Shown here piece after piece: positions 7,932 through 16,117 of a stretch of 64,000 nucleotides of DNA. Where the stretch lies: NCBI RefSeq assembly GCF_007859395.1, contig NZ_VOHD01000009.1, positions 62,001 to 126,000 of the forward strand, given 5' to 3'. Below the pieces are notes generated by a model, which did no database searches, was not told where the DNA came from, and was given only the letters and a program-made list of their open reading frames with translations. Position numbers and translations under genes: made by a program. How positions within the stretch are numbered: the stretch's first letter is position 1; each line of letters opens with the position of its first letter. Source of the DNA: Planomicrobium sp. CPCC 101110 (GTDB lineage: Bacteria; Bacillota; Bacilli; Bacillales_A; Planococcaceae).

Positions 7932-9724
7932 GCCAGTTCCCCCAATCTATCTGCATAAGTTGCCATATCTTTGTCGCCGCGGCCGGACACACAGATGACA
8001 AGCAGTTCATCCGAAGCCATTTCTTTTGCCTGTTTTTCCGCTTCTGCAATGGCATGGGCCGATTCAAGCGCTGGAATGATCCCTTCCAACCGCGAAAACG
8101 TAATGACTGCTTTCAATGCCTCTTCGTCTGTGATCGCTTTGTATTCCACTCGGCCTATATCCGCCAAGTAGGCGTGTTCTGGGCCGACTCCCGGATAATC
8201 CAAACCTGCCGAGATAGAGTGGGCTTCCTGCACTTGGCCCGCATCATCCTGAAGCAATTTCATGAATGCCCCGTGCAATACGCCTTCTGTCCCTTTCGTC
8301 ATTGTTGCCGCGTGTCTTTCGGAATCCGCACCTTCGCCTGCCGCTTCCACACCGATCAATTTCACCGCTTCATCCTGCAAGAACGGATAGAACATACCGA
8401 TGGCATTGCTTCCCCCGCCGATGCACGCAAGGACCACATCCGGCAAACGGCCTTCATGCTCTAAAATTTGGCGCTTCGTCTCTTCTCCGATCACGCTTTG
8501 GAAATCGCGGACCATTGTCGGGAACGGATGGGGCCCGAGCGCCGAACCGATCAAGTAATGCGTATCTTCGACATTTGTAACCCAATAGCGAAGCGCTTCG
8601 TTAACGGCGTCTTTCAATGTCGAACTGCCTTTGGTGACACTTTCCACCCGTGCGCCAAGGAGTTTCATGCGGAAGACATTAAGTTGCTGGCGTTTGATGT
8701 CCTCTTCCCCCATAAAAATGACACATTCAAGATCAAACAGCGCGCAAACCGTGGCAGTTGCAACACCATGCTGCCCAGCTCCTGTTTCTGCAACAATTTT
8801 ACGCTTGCCCATGCGCATCGCAAGCAGCGCTTGGCCAATAGCATTATTGATTTTATGCGCTCCTGTATGATTCAAGTCTTCACGTTTCAAATAAATTTTC
8901 GGGCCGCCCCATGCCTCCGTCAGCCGTTTGGCGAACGTCAGCGGCTGCTCGCGCCCCACATATTCCTTCAAATAATGATGATATTCTTTTGAAAACTCCG
9001 GGTCTTGCTTTGCCTCTGTATAGGCATCTTCCAATTCCTTCACAGCCTTCATCAACGTTTCTGGAACGAATTGGCCGCCGTATTTGCCAAAAAACCCTAC
9101 TTTTTCTATCGCCTGCTCCATCAAATCACCCTTTGCTTGTTGAATGAACTTCTGTATTTTCACACTGTCCTTTTTGCCGTCCGTTTCCACTCCGCTCGAT
9201 ACATCGACCATAAAGGGTTTGGTTTGCCCGATGGCAGACCGAACGTTCTCTGCAGTCAGCCCGCCTGCTACGATGAGGCGGGACGGATCAATTCCGCTTC
9301 CTTCGAGCAACGTCCAATCAAACACATTTCCGCTGCCTCCCCGATGGGCTGTACCAGGCGCGTCGACCAATACATAATCGGCCACTGATTTTTTCAACCG
9401 GCTGACATCTTCTTTGCTGCGTATGGAAAAAGCTTGAATGACCGGCACATCGATCGCTTCAACTAAACTGTCAGGTTCATCCCCGTGCAGCTGGACCATT
9501 GTCAGCGGTACTTTTTCGACCGCCTTCTCAATTTCTTCAAGGGAAGCATTTACAAACACACCAATTTTTTCAATATCAACTGGAGCATATTTCGCTAATT
9601 CACTTGCCCGTTCAATGGACACTTGCCGTTTGCTCGGCGCGAAAACAAAGCCGATGGCGTCCGCTTGATCGGCCGCTTTTACATGCGCCTCTTCCATCAA
9701 TCCGCATATTTTCACTTTCGTCAT
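7928..9724 (-). CDS. trpFB: Fused phosphoribosylanthranilate isomerase / tryptophan synthase beta (TrpF-TrpB)
   Basis: One open frame of 598 codons contains two complete enzymes. Residues 1-201 are TrpF (start MTKVKICGL with the catalytic Cys7; [13 protein letters not shown]; phosphate loop [10 protein letters not shown]). Residues 202-598 are TrpB ([17 protein letters not shown] lysine in [26 protein letters not shown]-terminal [10 protein letters not shown]). No stop separates them: the codons run ...[27 protein letters not shown] lies 5 nt before that internal ATG (9121), so TrpB of 397 aa may also be made separately by internal initiation. In other Bacillales known to me trpF and trpB are separate genes. 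The frame overlaps trpC and trpA by 4 nt each. Confidence 0.93.
   Translation of the reverse strand: MTKVKICGLMEEAHVKAADQADAIGFVFAPSKRQVSIERASELAKYAPVDIEKIGVFVNASLEEIEKAVEKVPLTMVQLHGDEPDSLVEAIDVPVIQAFSIRSKEDVSRLKKSVADYVLVDAPGTAHRGGSGNVFDWTLLEGSGIDPSRLIVAGGLTAENVRSAIGQTKPFMVDVSSGVETDGKKDSVKIQKFIQQAKGDLMEQAIEKVGFFGKYGGQFVPETLMKAVKELEDAYTEAKQDPEFSKEYHHYLKEYVGREQPLTFAKRLTEAWGGPKIYLKREDLNHTGAHKINNAIGQALLAMRMGKRKIVAETGAGQHGVATATVCALFDLECVIFMGEEDIKRQQLNVFRMKLLGARVESVTKGSSTLKDAVNEALRYWVTNVEDTHYLIGSALGPHPFPTMVRDFQSVIGEETKRQILEHEGRLPDVVLACIGGGSNAIGMFYPFLQDEAVKLIGVEAAGEGADSERHAATMTKGTEGVLHGAFMKLLQDDAGQVQEAHSISAGLDYPGVGPEHAYLADIGRVEYKAITDEEALKAVITFSRLEGIIPALESAHAIAEAEKQAKEMASDELLVICVSGRGDKDMATYADRLGELA
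9119..9132 (-). promoter_or_regulatory. Possible internal ribosome binding site and start for TrpB
   Basis: Within the trpFB frame the minus strand reads AAAGGGTGA-TTTG-ATG. The spacing and sequence fit a ribosome binding site, and the ATG coincides with the normal start of TrpB. It may be a relic of separate genes or still be used to raise TrpB output. Confidence 0.55.
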
Positions 9725-10479
9725 CGAATCGCCTCACGAATCCACGTTCCGGGATTTTCCGAACGCATAAGCGCTTCGCCGACCAAGATGCCCGACGCTC
9801 CGAAACCATAGACAAGTCGGGCATCTTCTTTTGTATGGAGGCCGCTCTCGCTTATTAAAATCCGGCCGCTTTCAAAGGGAAACAGCTTTGCCAATTCGGC
9901 TGTCCGCTCCAACGATACGTTGAATGTCTTTAAGTCGCGGTTGTTGACACCGATCAATTCAGCATCCAGCTCCAATGCGGCAGCCAGCTCTTCTTCATCA
10001 TGAACTTCAACCAATATTTCCAGGCCTCGGGATTTGGCGTACCGATACAACCGATGCAGCTCCTCTTTGTCCAAAGCTGCGACAATCAACAAAATGATTG
10101 TGGCTCCAGCATTTTTTGCACGGTCAATCTGAATTTCGCTAATCATAAAGTCTTTGCATAATACGGGGACAGACACCGCTTGCGCCACTTGGCGCAAATC
10201 ATCGATCGATCCTTTAAAGTATGTTTCGTCTGTCAGCACCGATATTGCAGCAGCGCCAGCTTGTTCATACTTTTCCGCCTGCGCGACAATATCGACTGTT
10301 GTATGGATATCCCCTTTTGATGGAGACGCGCGCTTGATTTCAGAAATAACACCGTTTCTATTGCGCAAATGATCGGCCAACCGCGGCTTTTCCGGAAAAA
10401 TGAAATCCGCAGCAGGGCTCGTTGTATAGTTCTGGATTTCTTGTCTTTTGGTGGCGATGATTTTATCTAAAATGGTCAT
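9721..10479 (-). CDS. trpC: Indole-3-glycerol phosphate synthase
   Basis: A 252-aa TIM barrel that closes the indole ring from carboxyphenylaminodeoxyribulose phosphate, releasing CO2 and water. Motifs seen are [12 protein letters not shown] near residues 44-55, PVLCKDFM near 104-111, [19 protein letters not shown] and the terminal [11 protein letters not shown] plus VGEALMRSE. Start and stop each overlap the neighbouring trp gene by the ATGA quartet. Length and motifs are standard and nothing is missing. Confidence 0.97.
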   Translation of the reverse strand: MTILDKIIATKRQEIQNYTTSPAADFIFPEKPRLADHLRNRNGVISEIKRASPSKGDIHTTVDIVAQAEKYEQAGAAAISVLTDETYFKGSIDDLRQVAQAVSVPVLCKDFMISEIQIDRAKNAGATIILLIVAALDKEELHRLYRYAKSRGLEILVEVHDEEELAAALELDAELIGVNNRDLKTFNVSLERTAELAKLFPFESGRILISESGLHTKEDARLVYGFGASGILVGEALMRSENPGTWIREAIR

Positions 10480-11471
10480 ACAAGCACTCCTGACGTAATA
10501 CGGTGAAGCTCGAAAACGCGAGCTGTTTCACCGGATAAGATGGATTTCCGGGCTTGGAGGACACCTTCCGCAATCGAAGAAACGCGTCCGCTGACAAAGA
10601 GGGCGGCTCCTGCGTTTAGCGCAACGGTATCCAAATATGCGCTTTCTTTGCCTTCAAGCACATCCATGAAAATTTCCACATTGCGCTTCACCTCACCTCC
10701 GCGAATCGCTTCGATTGGTGCTGTTTCCAGTCCCGCTTCACGCGGATGGATCTTCACTTCCTGTATTCCTTGCTCATTGAAAATGATCATTTCATTTGTC
10801 CCGGCCAGCGACAATTCATCAAGTTCGCCAGCGCCATGGATAAGCGCCCCCCGTTTTCTTCCTAGACGCACCAGCGCGTCGGCCATTGGAGCCATCATAT
10901 CGCGGCGGTATACACCGGTCATCTGCACAGTAATCGGCAGCGGGTTGGCAAGCGGCCCAACCAAATTGAAAATGGTCGGGGTGCCGATGCTCTTGCGCAC
11001 AGCCCGCAGTGCGCCAAGGGCTGGATGGATAGCCGGCGCAAACAAAAAAGCGATTCCGGTCTGTTCAAGCATAGCTGGAATGGACTCGACATCCACTTCG
11101 GTGGAAATACCGAGCGCTTCGAGCACATCCGCGCTGCCAGTTTTGCTCGATACACTGCGGTTTCCATGCTTTGCAACCGTCATTCCACACCCAGCCAATA
11201 CAAAAGCGGTCATCGTGCTGATGTTAAAGCTGAACGACCGGTCACCCCCTGTTCCACAAACATCAATAAGCTCACCATGGACTTGCGGCAATGCCACAGC
11301 TTTCTCGCGCATTGCCTTAACCATTCCCACTAGTTCATCTGCTGTCTCACCTTTTGCATGCAAGTCCGTCAAAAACTGTATGATTGTTGGTTCGTCAACA
11401 TTTCCACTCAATATGTCCAATGATTTTTCATACATGCTGTGTTCTGTATAATTCTCAGCTCTGCTCATCAT
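10476..11471 (-). CDS. trpD: Anthranilate phosphoribosyltransferase
   Basis: A 331-aa enzyme joining anthranilate and PRPP. The PRPP loop DVCGTGGDRSFSFNIST, AKHGNRSVSSKTGSADVLEALG and the later NLVGPLANP are intact. The start used is the first of two ATG codons behind GAGGAGAG; the protein therefore has about 12 residues before the usual family start near MYEKSLDIL. It is the first gene of the operon. trpE and trpG are not present upstream, so anthranilate synthase must be encoded elsewhere. Confidence 0.96.
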   Translation of the reverse strand: MMSRAENYTEHSMYEKSLDILSGNVDEPTIIQFLTDLHAKGETADELVGMVKAMREKAVALPQVHGELIDVCGTGGDRSFSFNISTMTAFVLAGCGMTVAKHGNRSVSSKTGSADVLEALGISTEVDVESIPAMLEQTGIAFLFAPAIHPALGALRAVRKSIGTPTIFNLVGPLANPLPITVQMTGVYRRDMMAPMADALVRLGRKRGALIHGAGELDELSLAGTNEMIIFNEQGIQEVKIHPREAGLETAPIEAIRGGEVKRNVEIFMDVLEGKESAYLDTVALNAGAALFVSGRVSSIAEGVLQARKSILSGETARVFELHRITSGVLV

Positions 11472-11499
11472 AATCTCTCCTCAACTCGTTTTGGGATGC

Positions 11500-11828
11500 A
11501 AAAATCCCCGCAACCGGACAATTATCCGGTTGCGGGGACGGGGTAAAACCGCGGTACCACCACGCATTAGTGCATTTTTGCACTCACTTAAACAGGCTCT
11601 TCGCCTTTCCCTTTAACGCAGGGCGTACGTCTCCCTTACTCGCTTCCGCTTTCAGGCCAGCTCTCCTAAGTCCATTCGCGCAAGTAATCCAATCAGCTTC
11701 CACCAGCCGCTGACTCTCTAAATGGATATCCCTGCCTACTCGTCTCGATCTTCGATTTTTCTGCTATCTATGCTCTGCTCTTCTAGGCTTTTCTCTCAAA
11801 GGGACTTGTCGGCTCGTTCAACAAGTTT
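11500..11828 (-). ncRNA. T-box riboswitch, tryptophan-specific, leader of trp operon
   Basis: Reading the minus strand, the leader has the AG-bulge element GACGAGTAGG, the AGAGAGT...GGCTGGTGGAAGC hairpin, then GCGAATGGACTT in which TGG (11674-11672) is in the position of the specifier codon. Further on is the T-box sequence GTGGTACCGCGG (11549-11560 region). A terminator follows. T-box leaders bind uncharged tRNA through the specifier and the T-box bulge and then form an antiterminator. UGG means tRNA-Trp, so lack of charged tRNA-Trp would switch on trpDC-FB-A and the glycosylase gene. Confidence 0.95.
11501..11537 (-). terminator. T-box controlled terminator of the trp operon
   Basis: A 13-bp stem CCCCGCAACCGGA/TCCGGTTGCGGGG with a six-base loop is followed by T5 on the minus strand. 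Its 5' arm lies next to the T-box element, as expected for a conditional terminator. Confidence 0.93.
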
Positions 11829-11833
11829 CATTT

Positions 11834-11862
11834 ATATTAAATTCTTTTGTTTATTCTGTCAA
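11834..11862 (-). promoter_or_regulatory. Sigma-A promoter of the trp operon
   Basis: Consensus TTGACA (11857-11862) and TAATAT (11834-11839) are separated by 17 nt. Transcription would start near 11827, at the beginning of T-box stem I. Confidence 0.88.
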
Positions 11863-11903
11863 GTCAAAATAATGTACTCACTGGCATAACGCACTTCGTC
11901 CGC

Positions 11904-13052
11904 CTAGAGGCCCATCCGTTTGGCAATGATGGTTTTCATGATTTCATTGGACCCTGCGTAAATGGCGGCAACCGGAATGTCACGGTACCGCCTTGCTATT
12001 TTATACTCCTCCATATAGCCATAGCCGCCGTGCAGCTGCATGCATTCACCCGCAATTTTCTTCGCTGTATCCGTCAGCCAATATTTCGCCATTGACACTT
12101 TGGATACAATGTCTTTCCCTGCCATATGCTCTTCAATCAGCGACTCGAGGAATGAATGTCCGATTTCCACTTCGGTTGCCATTTCCACCAATTTGAATTG
12201 AGAGTTCTGAAAAGAGCTGATCGGCTTGCCGAACGCTTTTCTCGATTTGACATAATCGAGCGTCATTTCGAGCATGTCTTCCGAAGCGGTTTGCGCTGCA
12301 ATGGCCACAATCAGGCGCTCTTGCTGCAGCTTTTCCATCAAGTATGAAAACCCTTTATTTTCAGCGCCTATCAAGTTCGCAGCAGGAACGATACAGTCTT
12401 CAAAATACAATTCCGCCGTATCTTGGCCATGCAACCCGACTTTGTTGAGCTTACGGCCTTTAGTAAACCCCGGCATCCCTTCTTCAATCATCAGCAAGGA
12501 AATACCCCGATGACTCGGTTCCGCTTCGGGATCCGTCTTAACAGCCGTTAAAACCAATGTGGAATTGATGCCGTTGGTGATAAAGGTCTTTTGGCCATTG
12601 ACGATATAATGGTCCCCTTGGCTTACTGCTGTTGCCGAAAGGCTGGCCAAATCCGATCCTGCCCCAGGCTCCGTCATCGCAATTGCGGTAATATGCTCTC
12701 CCGAAACACACCCAGGGAGCCAACGCTTTTTTTGTTCCTCCGAACCGTATGCTTCGATATAAGGCACAGTAATGTCATTATGAAGCCCGACACCCGTGAG
12801 GCTCGCGCCAACACGCTCCATCTCTTCTCCAATGACAACAGCGTACCGGAAATCGGCGCCAGACCCGCCGTACTGTTCTTCCACTTGCGGACATAGAAAA
12901 CCCATAGCGCCCAGCCTTTTCCAAAATGTTTTTGGTATCAAACGGTCTTCTTCCCATTTTTCATATTGCGGAACAGCTTCTTTTTCCAGAAATTTGCGCA
13001 AAGATTTGCGGAACAACTCGTGCTCTTCTTCTTCAAATCGATACTTGCCCAT
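11904..13052 (-). CDS. Acyl-CoA dehydrogenase
   Basis: A 382-aa flavoenzyme that introduces the first double bond in acyl-CoA. The signatures AMTEPGAGSDLAS, NGQKTFITNG, GKPISSFQN and QLHGGYGYMEEY are present. The C-terminal position that is EGT in many members is AGS here, so the catalytic base is probably the glutamate in QQERLIVA (as in isovaleryl-type enzymes); this is inference. AAGGGGG precedes the ATG. It is the only intact gene of an operon whose two upstream members, thiolase and 3-hydroxyacyl-CoA dehydrogenase, are broken. Its physiological role may therefore be reduced, or it may work with enzymes encoded elsewhere. Confidence 0.94.
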   Translation of the reverse strand: MGKYRFEEEEHELFRKSLRKFLEKEAVPQYEKWEEDRLIPKTFWKRLGAMGFLCPQVEEQYGGSGADFRYAVVIGEEMERVGASLTGVGLHNDITVPYIEAYGSEEQKKRWLPGCVSGEHITAIAMTEPGAGSDLASLSATAVSQGDHYIVNGQKTFITNGINSTLVLTAVKTDPEAEPSHRGISLLMIEEGMPGFTKGRKLNKVGLHGQDTAELYFEDCIVPAANLIGAENKGFSYLMEKLQQERLIVAIAAQTASEDMLEMTLDYVKSRKAFGKPISSFQNSQFKLVEMATEVEIGHSFLESLIEEHMAGKDIVSKVSMAKYWLTDTAKKIAGECMQLHGGYGYMEEYKIARRYRDIPVAAIYAGSNEIMKTIIAKRMGL

Positions 13053-13064
13053 TCGTATTCCCCC

Positions 13065-13236
13065 TTATTTCAGCCGCATGCGAATGGCGCCGTCAAGCCG
13101 GTTACTTCCCTGTTCAACATGGCCTTTTCCGCACTGCTTTCTACCAATTGCGCGTATTCCGAAGAGCGCCTGAGACGAATTGCCGCTTTGCCAAGGCCAG
13201 AGGTCCCACCTTTATGTCCGCCAGTTTCATCGCCAT
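13065..13236 (-). pseudogene. Remnant of SDR-type 3-hydroxyacyl-CoA dehydrogenase
   Basis: Only about 170 bp of a gene of normally about 765 bp remain. AAGGAAGGGGG precedes ATGGCGATGAAACTGGCGGAC. The N-terminal piece then shows, in a shifted frame, GGTSGLGKAAIRL, the cofactor loop of short-chain dehydrogenases. It is joined directly to a C-terminal piece SSEYAQLVESSAEKAMLN-EV and, after another one-base loss, RLDGAIRMRLK and TAA. This tail is characteristic of type II (HSD10-like) 3-hydroxyacyl-CoA dehydrogenases. About 190 codons between the pieces are gone. It lies between the thiolase pseudogene and the acyl-CoA dehydrogenase. Confidence 0.8.
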
Positions 13237-13262
13237 CCCCCTTCCTTGAATGAAAACTGCGG

Positions 13263-14410
13263 CTACAGCCTTTCGATGATTGTCGCGTTCGCCATACCCA
13301 TCCCTTCACAGACGGCCAGCAGTCCGTAACGCCCTTCGATGCGTTCAAGTTCATGGACGAGCGAGACCAATAGCTTTGTCCCGGTCGCACCCAGCGGATG
13401 GCCGAGGGCGATGGCCCCTCCCCCAACATTCAGTTTTGCAGGATCTCCTCCAATATCGGCAAGCTACGCGAGCGGAACCGGCGCAAACGCTTCGTTCACT
13501 TCATAACGGTCGATATCTTCAATCTTCAATTCTGCTTTTTCCAGTGCTTTTTTCGTTGCTGCAATCGGCCCTGTCAACATCAATGTCGGATCAGACCCGA
13601 CCACCACACGAGAAATGATTCTCGCTTTCGCTTTTAACCCAAGTTCCTGTGCTTTCTCGCCGGACATCAGCAATACAGCTGAGGCACCGTCACTCATTTG
13701 GCTCGCGTTCCCGGCTGTAATCACACCGTTTTCATCAAAAACAGCCTTCAAGCTTCCGAGCACTTCAACAGCCGTTCCGGGACGCGGCCCTTCGTCCACA
13801 GACACTACTCGCTTCTTGCCGCCTTCACCGTCCACTTCCACCGGTACGATTTCACGTCCGTAGATTCCCTCGGCAATCGCCTGTTGCGCCCGTTCATGGC
13901 TTTGCACTGAATAAGCGTCCAATTGCTGACGGGTCAATTGCCATTTTTCCGCGATCCGCTCCGCAGACAAGCCTTGATTGATAATTTCGTATTGCGCAGT
14001 CAATTTCCCGCTCGGCTCCGCTCCCTGCATGTTTGAAAACATAGGAACGCGCGTCATGCTTTCAACACCGCCCGCAATGACAATATCCATATCCCCAGCC
14101 AAAATTGCCTGCGCTGCAAAATGCACCGCCTGCTGGCTCGATCCACATTGCCGGCCAATCGTGACGCCCGGAACATGAGCAGGAAGCCCGCAATCAATGC
14201 TGCTGTCCGCGCAATGTTGCCTCCCTGTTCACCAGTTTAGGACACACATCCTAAGATGACGTCTTCGACAACCCTTTTTTCTACACCTGCGCGATCCACC
14301 AATTCTTCCAGTACTTTAGCCGCCAGTTCGTCCGGCCTGATGCCCGCAAGCACTCCCTTGCCCCGGCCAACCGCTGAACGGACTCCTTCTATAATTACTG
14401 CTTCCCTCAT
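13263..14410 (-). pseudogene. Acetyl-CoA acyltransferase (thiolase) pseudogene with three lesions
   Basis: Joining frames gives a thiolase of about 382 residues. The start is [19 protein letters not shown] and the end [13 protein letters not shown]. Lesion 1 is TAA at 14237-14239, where the family has Gln in GCVSQTGEQ. Lesion 2 is a one-base deletion at about 14178-14188 in the stretch expected to read AGFPAHVPG. Lesion 3 is TAG at 13464-13466, replacing Trp in PLAWLADIGG. The catalytic Cys (RQCGSSQQA), GHPLGATG and CEGMG motifs remain readable. A 220-codon open frame (13464-14126) survives in the middle but lacks both ends of the enzyme. The gene once supplied the last step of beta-oxidation. 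Confidence 0.9.
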
Positions 14411-14515
14411 TTCTTCACCCTGCTTCGCCAGTCATCCTCAAACCCGAAAGACTTCAGAATTGAATGACTATTCATTCAATTGCTGTTATTGTACAAGACA
14501 CCGCCGACAAATACT

Positions 14516-14546
14516 ATAAAAAATCCTGCAGAAGTTTCTGCAGGAT
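14516..14546 (-). terminator. Terminator of the osmoprotectant transporter operon
   Basis: ATCCTGCAGAA and TTCTGCAGGAT form an 11-bp stem with a two-base loop region, followed by T6 on the minus strand. Confidence 0.88.
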
Positions 14547-14556
14547 CGGAAGGAAA

Positions 14557-15465
14557 TTATTCTTCTATCAAGCCTTTTTCTATAAGAAAATCACGGGCTA
14601 CGTCACTGGCGACTTCCTGGTCCTGGTCGACGCGGGCGTTCATGGCAAGCATTTCTTCTTCACTGATTTGACCGGCAAGCCCTTTCAGTACACCCTCCAG
14701 TTCCGGATATTCTTCAAGTGCCTCTAGGCGGACAACCGGTGCTGCATCGTATTTGGGGAAGAACGACAAGTCGTCTTCGGTTGTTTGAAGATCGAACAGG
14801 CCGATGCGGCTATCTGTTGTAAATGCCGGAATGACGTCAACTTCCCCATTCTTCACAGCTTCGTACATAATTGCGGGATCGAAGCTATCCATTTCCGAGA
14901 AGTTGAATGGGTATGTTTTCACCATATCATTGTAGCCATCCCCTTTACGCTCATAAAAGGGGTGCGGCGCTCCAAATGACATGTCTTCCTTCTGCGAAAT
15001 CTCCGCAAGTTCCGAATACGTCTCCGCATCGTAGCCGCTGTCTTTCGAAAAAGCCAGCGTATAGCCGTTTTCAAATCCCAGAGGTTGCAGCCAAGTCGCA
15101 TTCAGCTGTTCTTCATACCCTTGGCGGACGCGTTCCAGCACTTCTTCAGACGATTGGCCGGGAACAGACTCTTCTTTCAAAACATCCTTCAAACCGGTGC
15201 CGGTATATTCTACGTACAAATCAATATCTCCTTGTTCCAGTGCCGGAGTCAAAATCGCCACTTCTCCAAGGCCCTCTTTGTATTCCACTGCATAATCCGA
15301 GTTCGCCTCGATATACTGCCCTAAAATCTGGGGTAAAATGTATTGTTCGGTCCACGGTTTTCCGCCAATGACAATTGGATCCGCACTTTCTCCGCCCGTT
15401 TCCGAACCACATCCTGATAAAACCACCGACACTGCCAACAAAACTCCCAAAACGCTTTTTTTCAT
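14557..15465 (-). CDS. Osmoprotectant ABC transporter substrate-binding lipoprotein (OpuCC-like)
   Basis: A 302-aa lipoprotein. The signal peptide MKKSVLGVLLAVSVVLSGC ends in the lipobox LSGC. The mature part has GGKPWTEQYILPQILGQ, YVEYTGTGL and the late VIPAFTTDSRIGLFDL, typical of glycine betaine/choline/carnitine-binding proteins of the OpuBC/OpuCC (OpuAC-like) family. It binds compatible solutes outside the membrane for import during osmotic stress. AAGGGGG precedes the ATG. It is the last gene of a three-gene operon, 13 nt after the permease. Confidence 0.92.
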   Translation of the reverse strand: MKKSVLGVLLAVSVVLSGCGSETGGESADPIVIGGKPWTEQYILPQILGQYIEANSDYAVEYKEGLGEVAILTPALEQGDIDLYVEYTGTGLKDVLKEESVPGQSSEEVLERVRQGYEEQLNATWLQPLGFENGYTLAFSKDSGYDAETYSELAEISQKEDMSFGAPHPFYERKGDGYNDMVKTYPFNFSEMDSFDPAIMYEAVKNGEVDVIPAFTTDSRIGLFDLQTTEDDLSFFPKYDAAPVVRLEALEEYPELEGVLKGLAGQISEEEMLAMNARVDQDQEVASDVARDFLIEKGLIEE

Positions 15466-15478
15466 CGTGGAGCCCCCT

Positions 15479-16117
15479 TTAAATTTTCAGTCCTTTTGGC
15501 GTCACTTTCTTTTCGATCCATTTCAATATCCAATCAAACCCGATGGCAAGCAGAGCTACCGGCAAAGCCCCTGCCAAAACGAGTGAATTGTTGTAAGATT
15601 GCAAGCCGCGGTAGATAATATCCCCCAAGCCGCCCGCTCCGACAAAAGTGGCGAGTGTGGCAATGCCGACAGTAAGAACAGTGGCCGTACGTATACCTGC
15701 CATGATAAAAGGCAAAGCGAGAGGAAGTTCGATTTGCCGCAGGATCTGTGTTTGGGTCATGCCCATTCCGCGCCCCGCTTCAATAATCGACCCATCAACT
15801 CCCGTGATTCCGGTATATGTGTTCCTCAAAATAGGAAGCAGCGCATAAATGATGAGTGCAATCATCGCAGTAGGATAGCCGATGCCGAGAATCGGCACTA
15901 AAAATCCGAACAATGCCAGGCTCGGTATTGTCTGAAAAACTGCGGTTACGCCAATCACCGGCTCCGCATAGCGGCGATAACGCGCTATAAGGATCCCTAA
16001 AGGCAAAGAAATCGCGATGCCGACTGCAATGGCTATAAACGACAAATATATATGCTCAAAAAATGCGGTTTGAATCATTTCTTGGCGGCTGGCTAGGGTG
16101 TCCAGGAAATCCCTCAT
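15479..16117 (-). CDS. Osmoprotectant ABC transporter permease (OpuCB-like)
   Basis: A 212-aa inner-membrane permease with about five or six hydrophobic segments and the binding-protein-dependent transport motif EAGRGMGMTQTQILRQIELPLALPFIMAGIR region (residues about 112-142). OpuC systems normally have two different permeases (OpuCB and OpuCD). Only one is present here, so the channel is probably a homodimer or uses a subunit from elsewhere. Its ATG overlaps the stop of the ATPase gene by 4 nt. Confidence 0.92.
   Translation of the reverse strand: MRDFLDTLASRQEMIQTAFFEHIYLSFIAIAVGIAISLPLGILIARYRRYAEPVIGVTAVFQTIPSLALFGFLVPILGIGYPTAMIALIIYALLPILRNTYTGITGVDGSIIEAGRGMGMTQTQILRQIELPLALPFIMAGIRTATVLTVGIATLATFVGAGGLGDIIYRGLQSYNNSLVLAGALPVALLAIGFDWILKWIEKKVTPKGLKI

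Noticed and set aside
10540..11451. 303-codon plus-strand open frame opposite trpD
   Set aside because: Antisense shadow of a fully recognisable trpD; composition is serine/proline-rich and it has no ribosome binding site.
13070..13429. 119-codon minus-strand frame spanning the thiolase end and SDR remnant
   Set aside because: It reads the thiolase C-terminus out of frame and only its last third matches the SDR tail. It is better explained as two adjacent pseudogenes.
13464..13466. TAG in the thiolase as a recoded (pyrrolysine-like) codon
   Set aside because: A TAA nonsense codon and a frameshift occur in the same gene, so decay is the simpler explanation. Bacillales are not known to recode TAG.
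13464..14126. 220-codon frame taken as a short functional thiolase
   Set aside because: It lacks the first about 95 residues and the essential C-terminal GHP and CEG motifs, which are readable beyond the stop codons.
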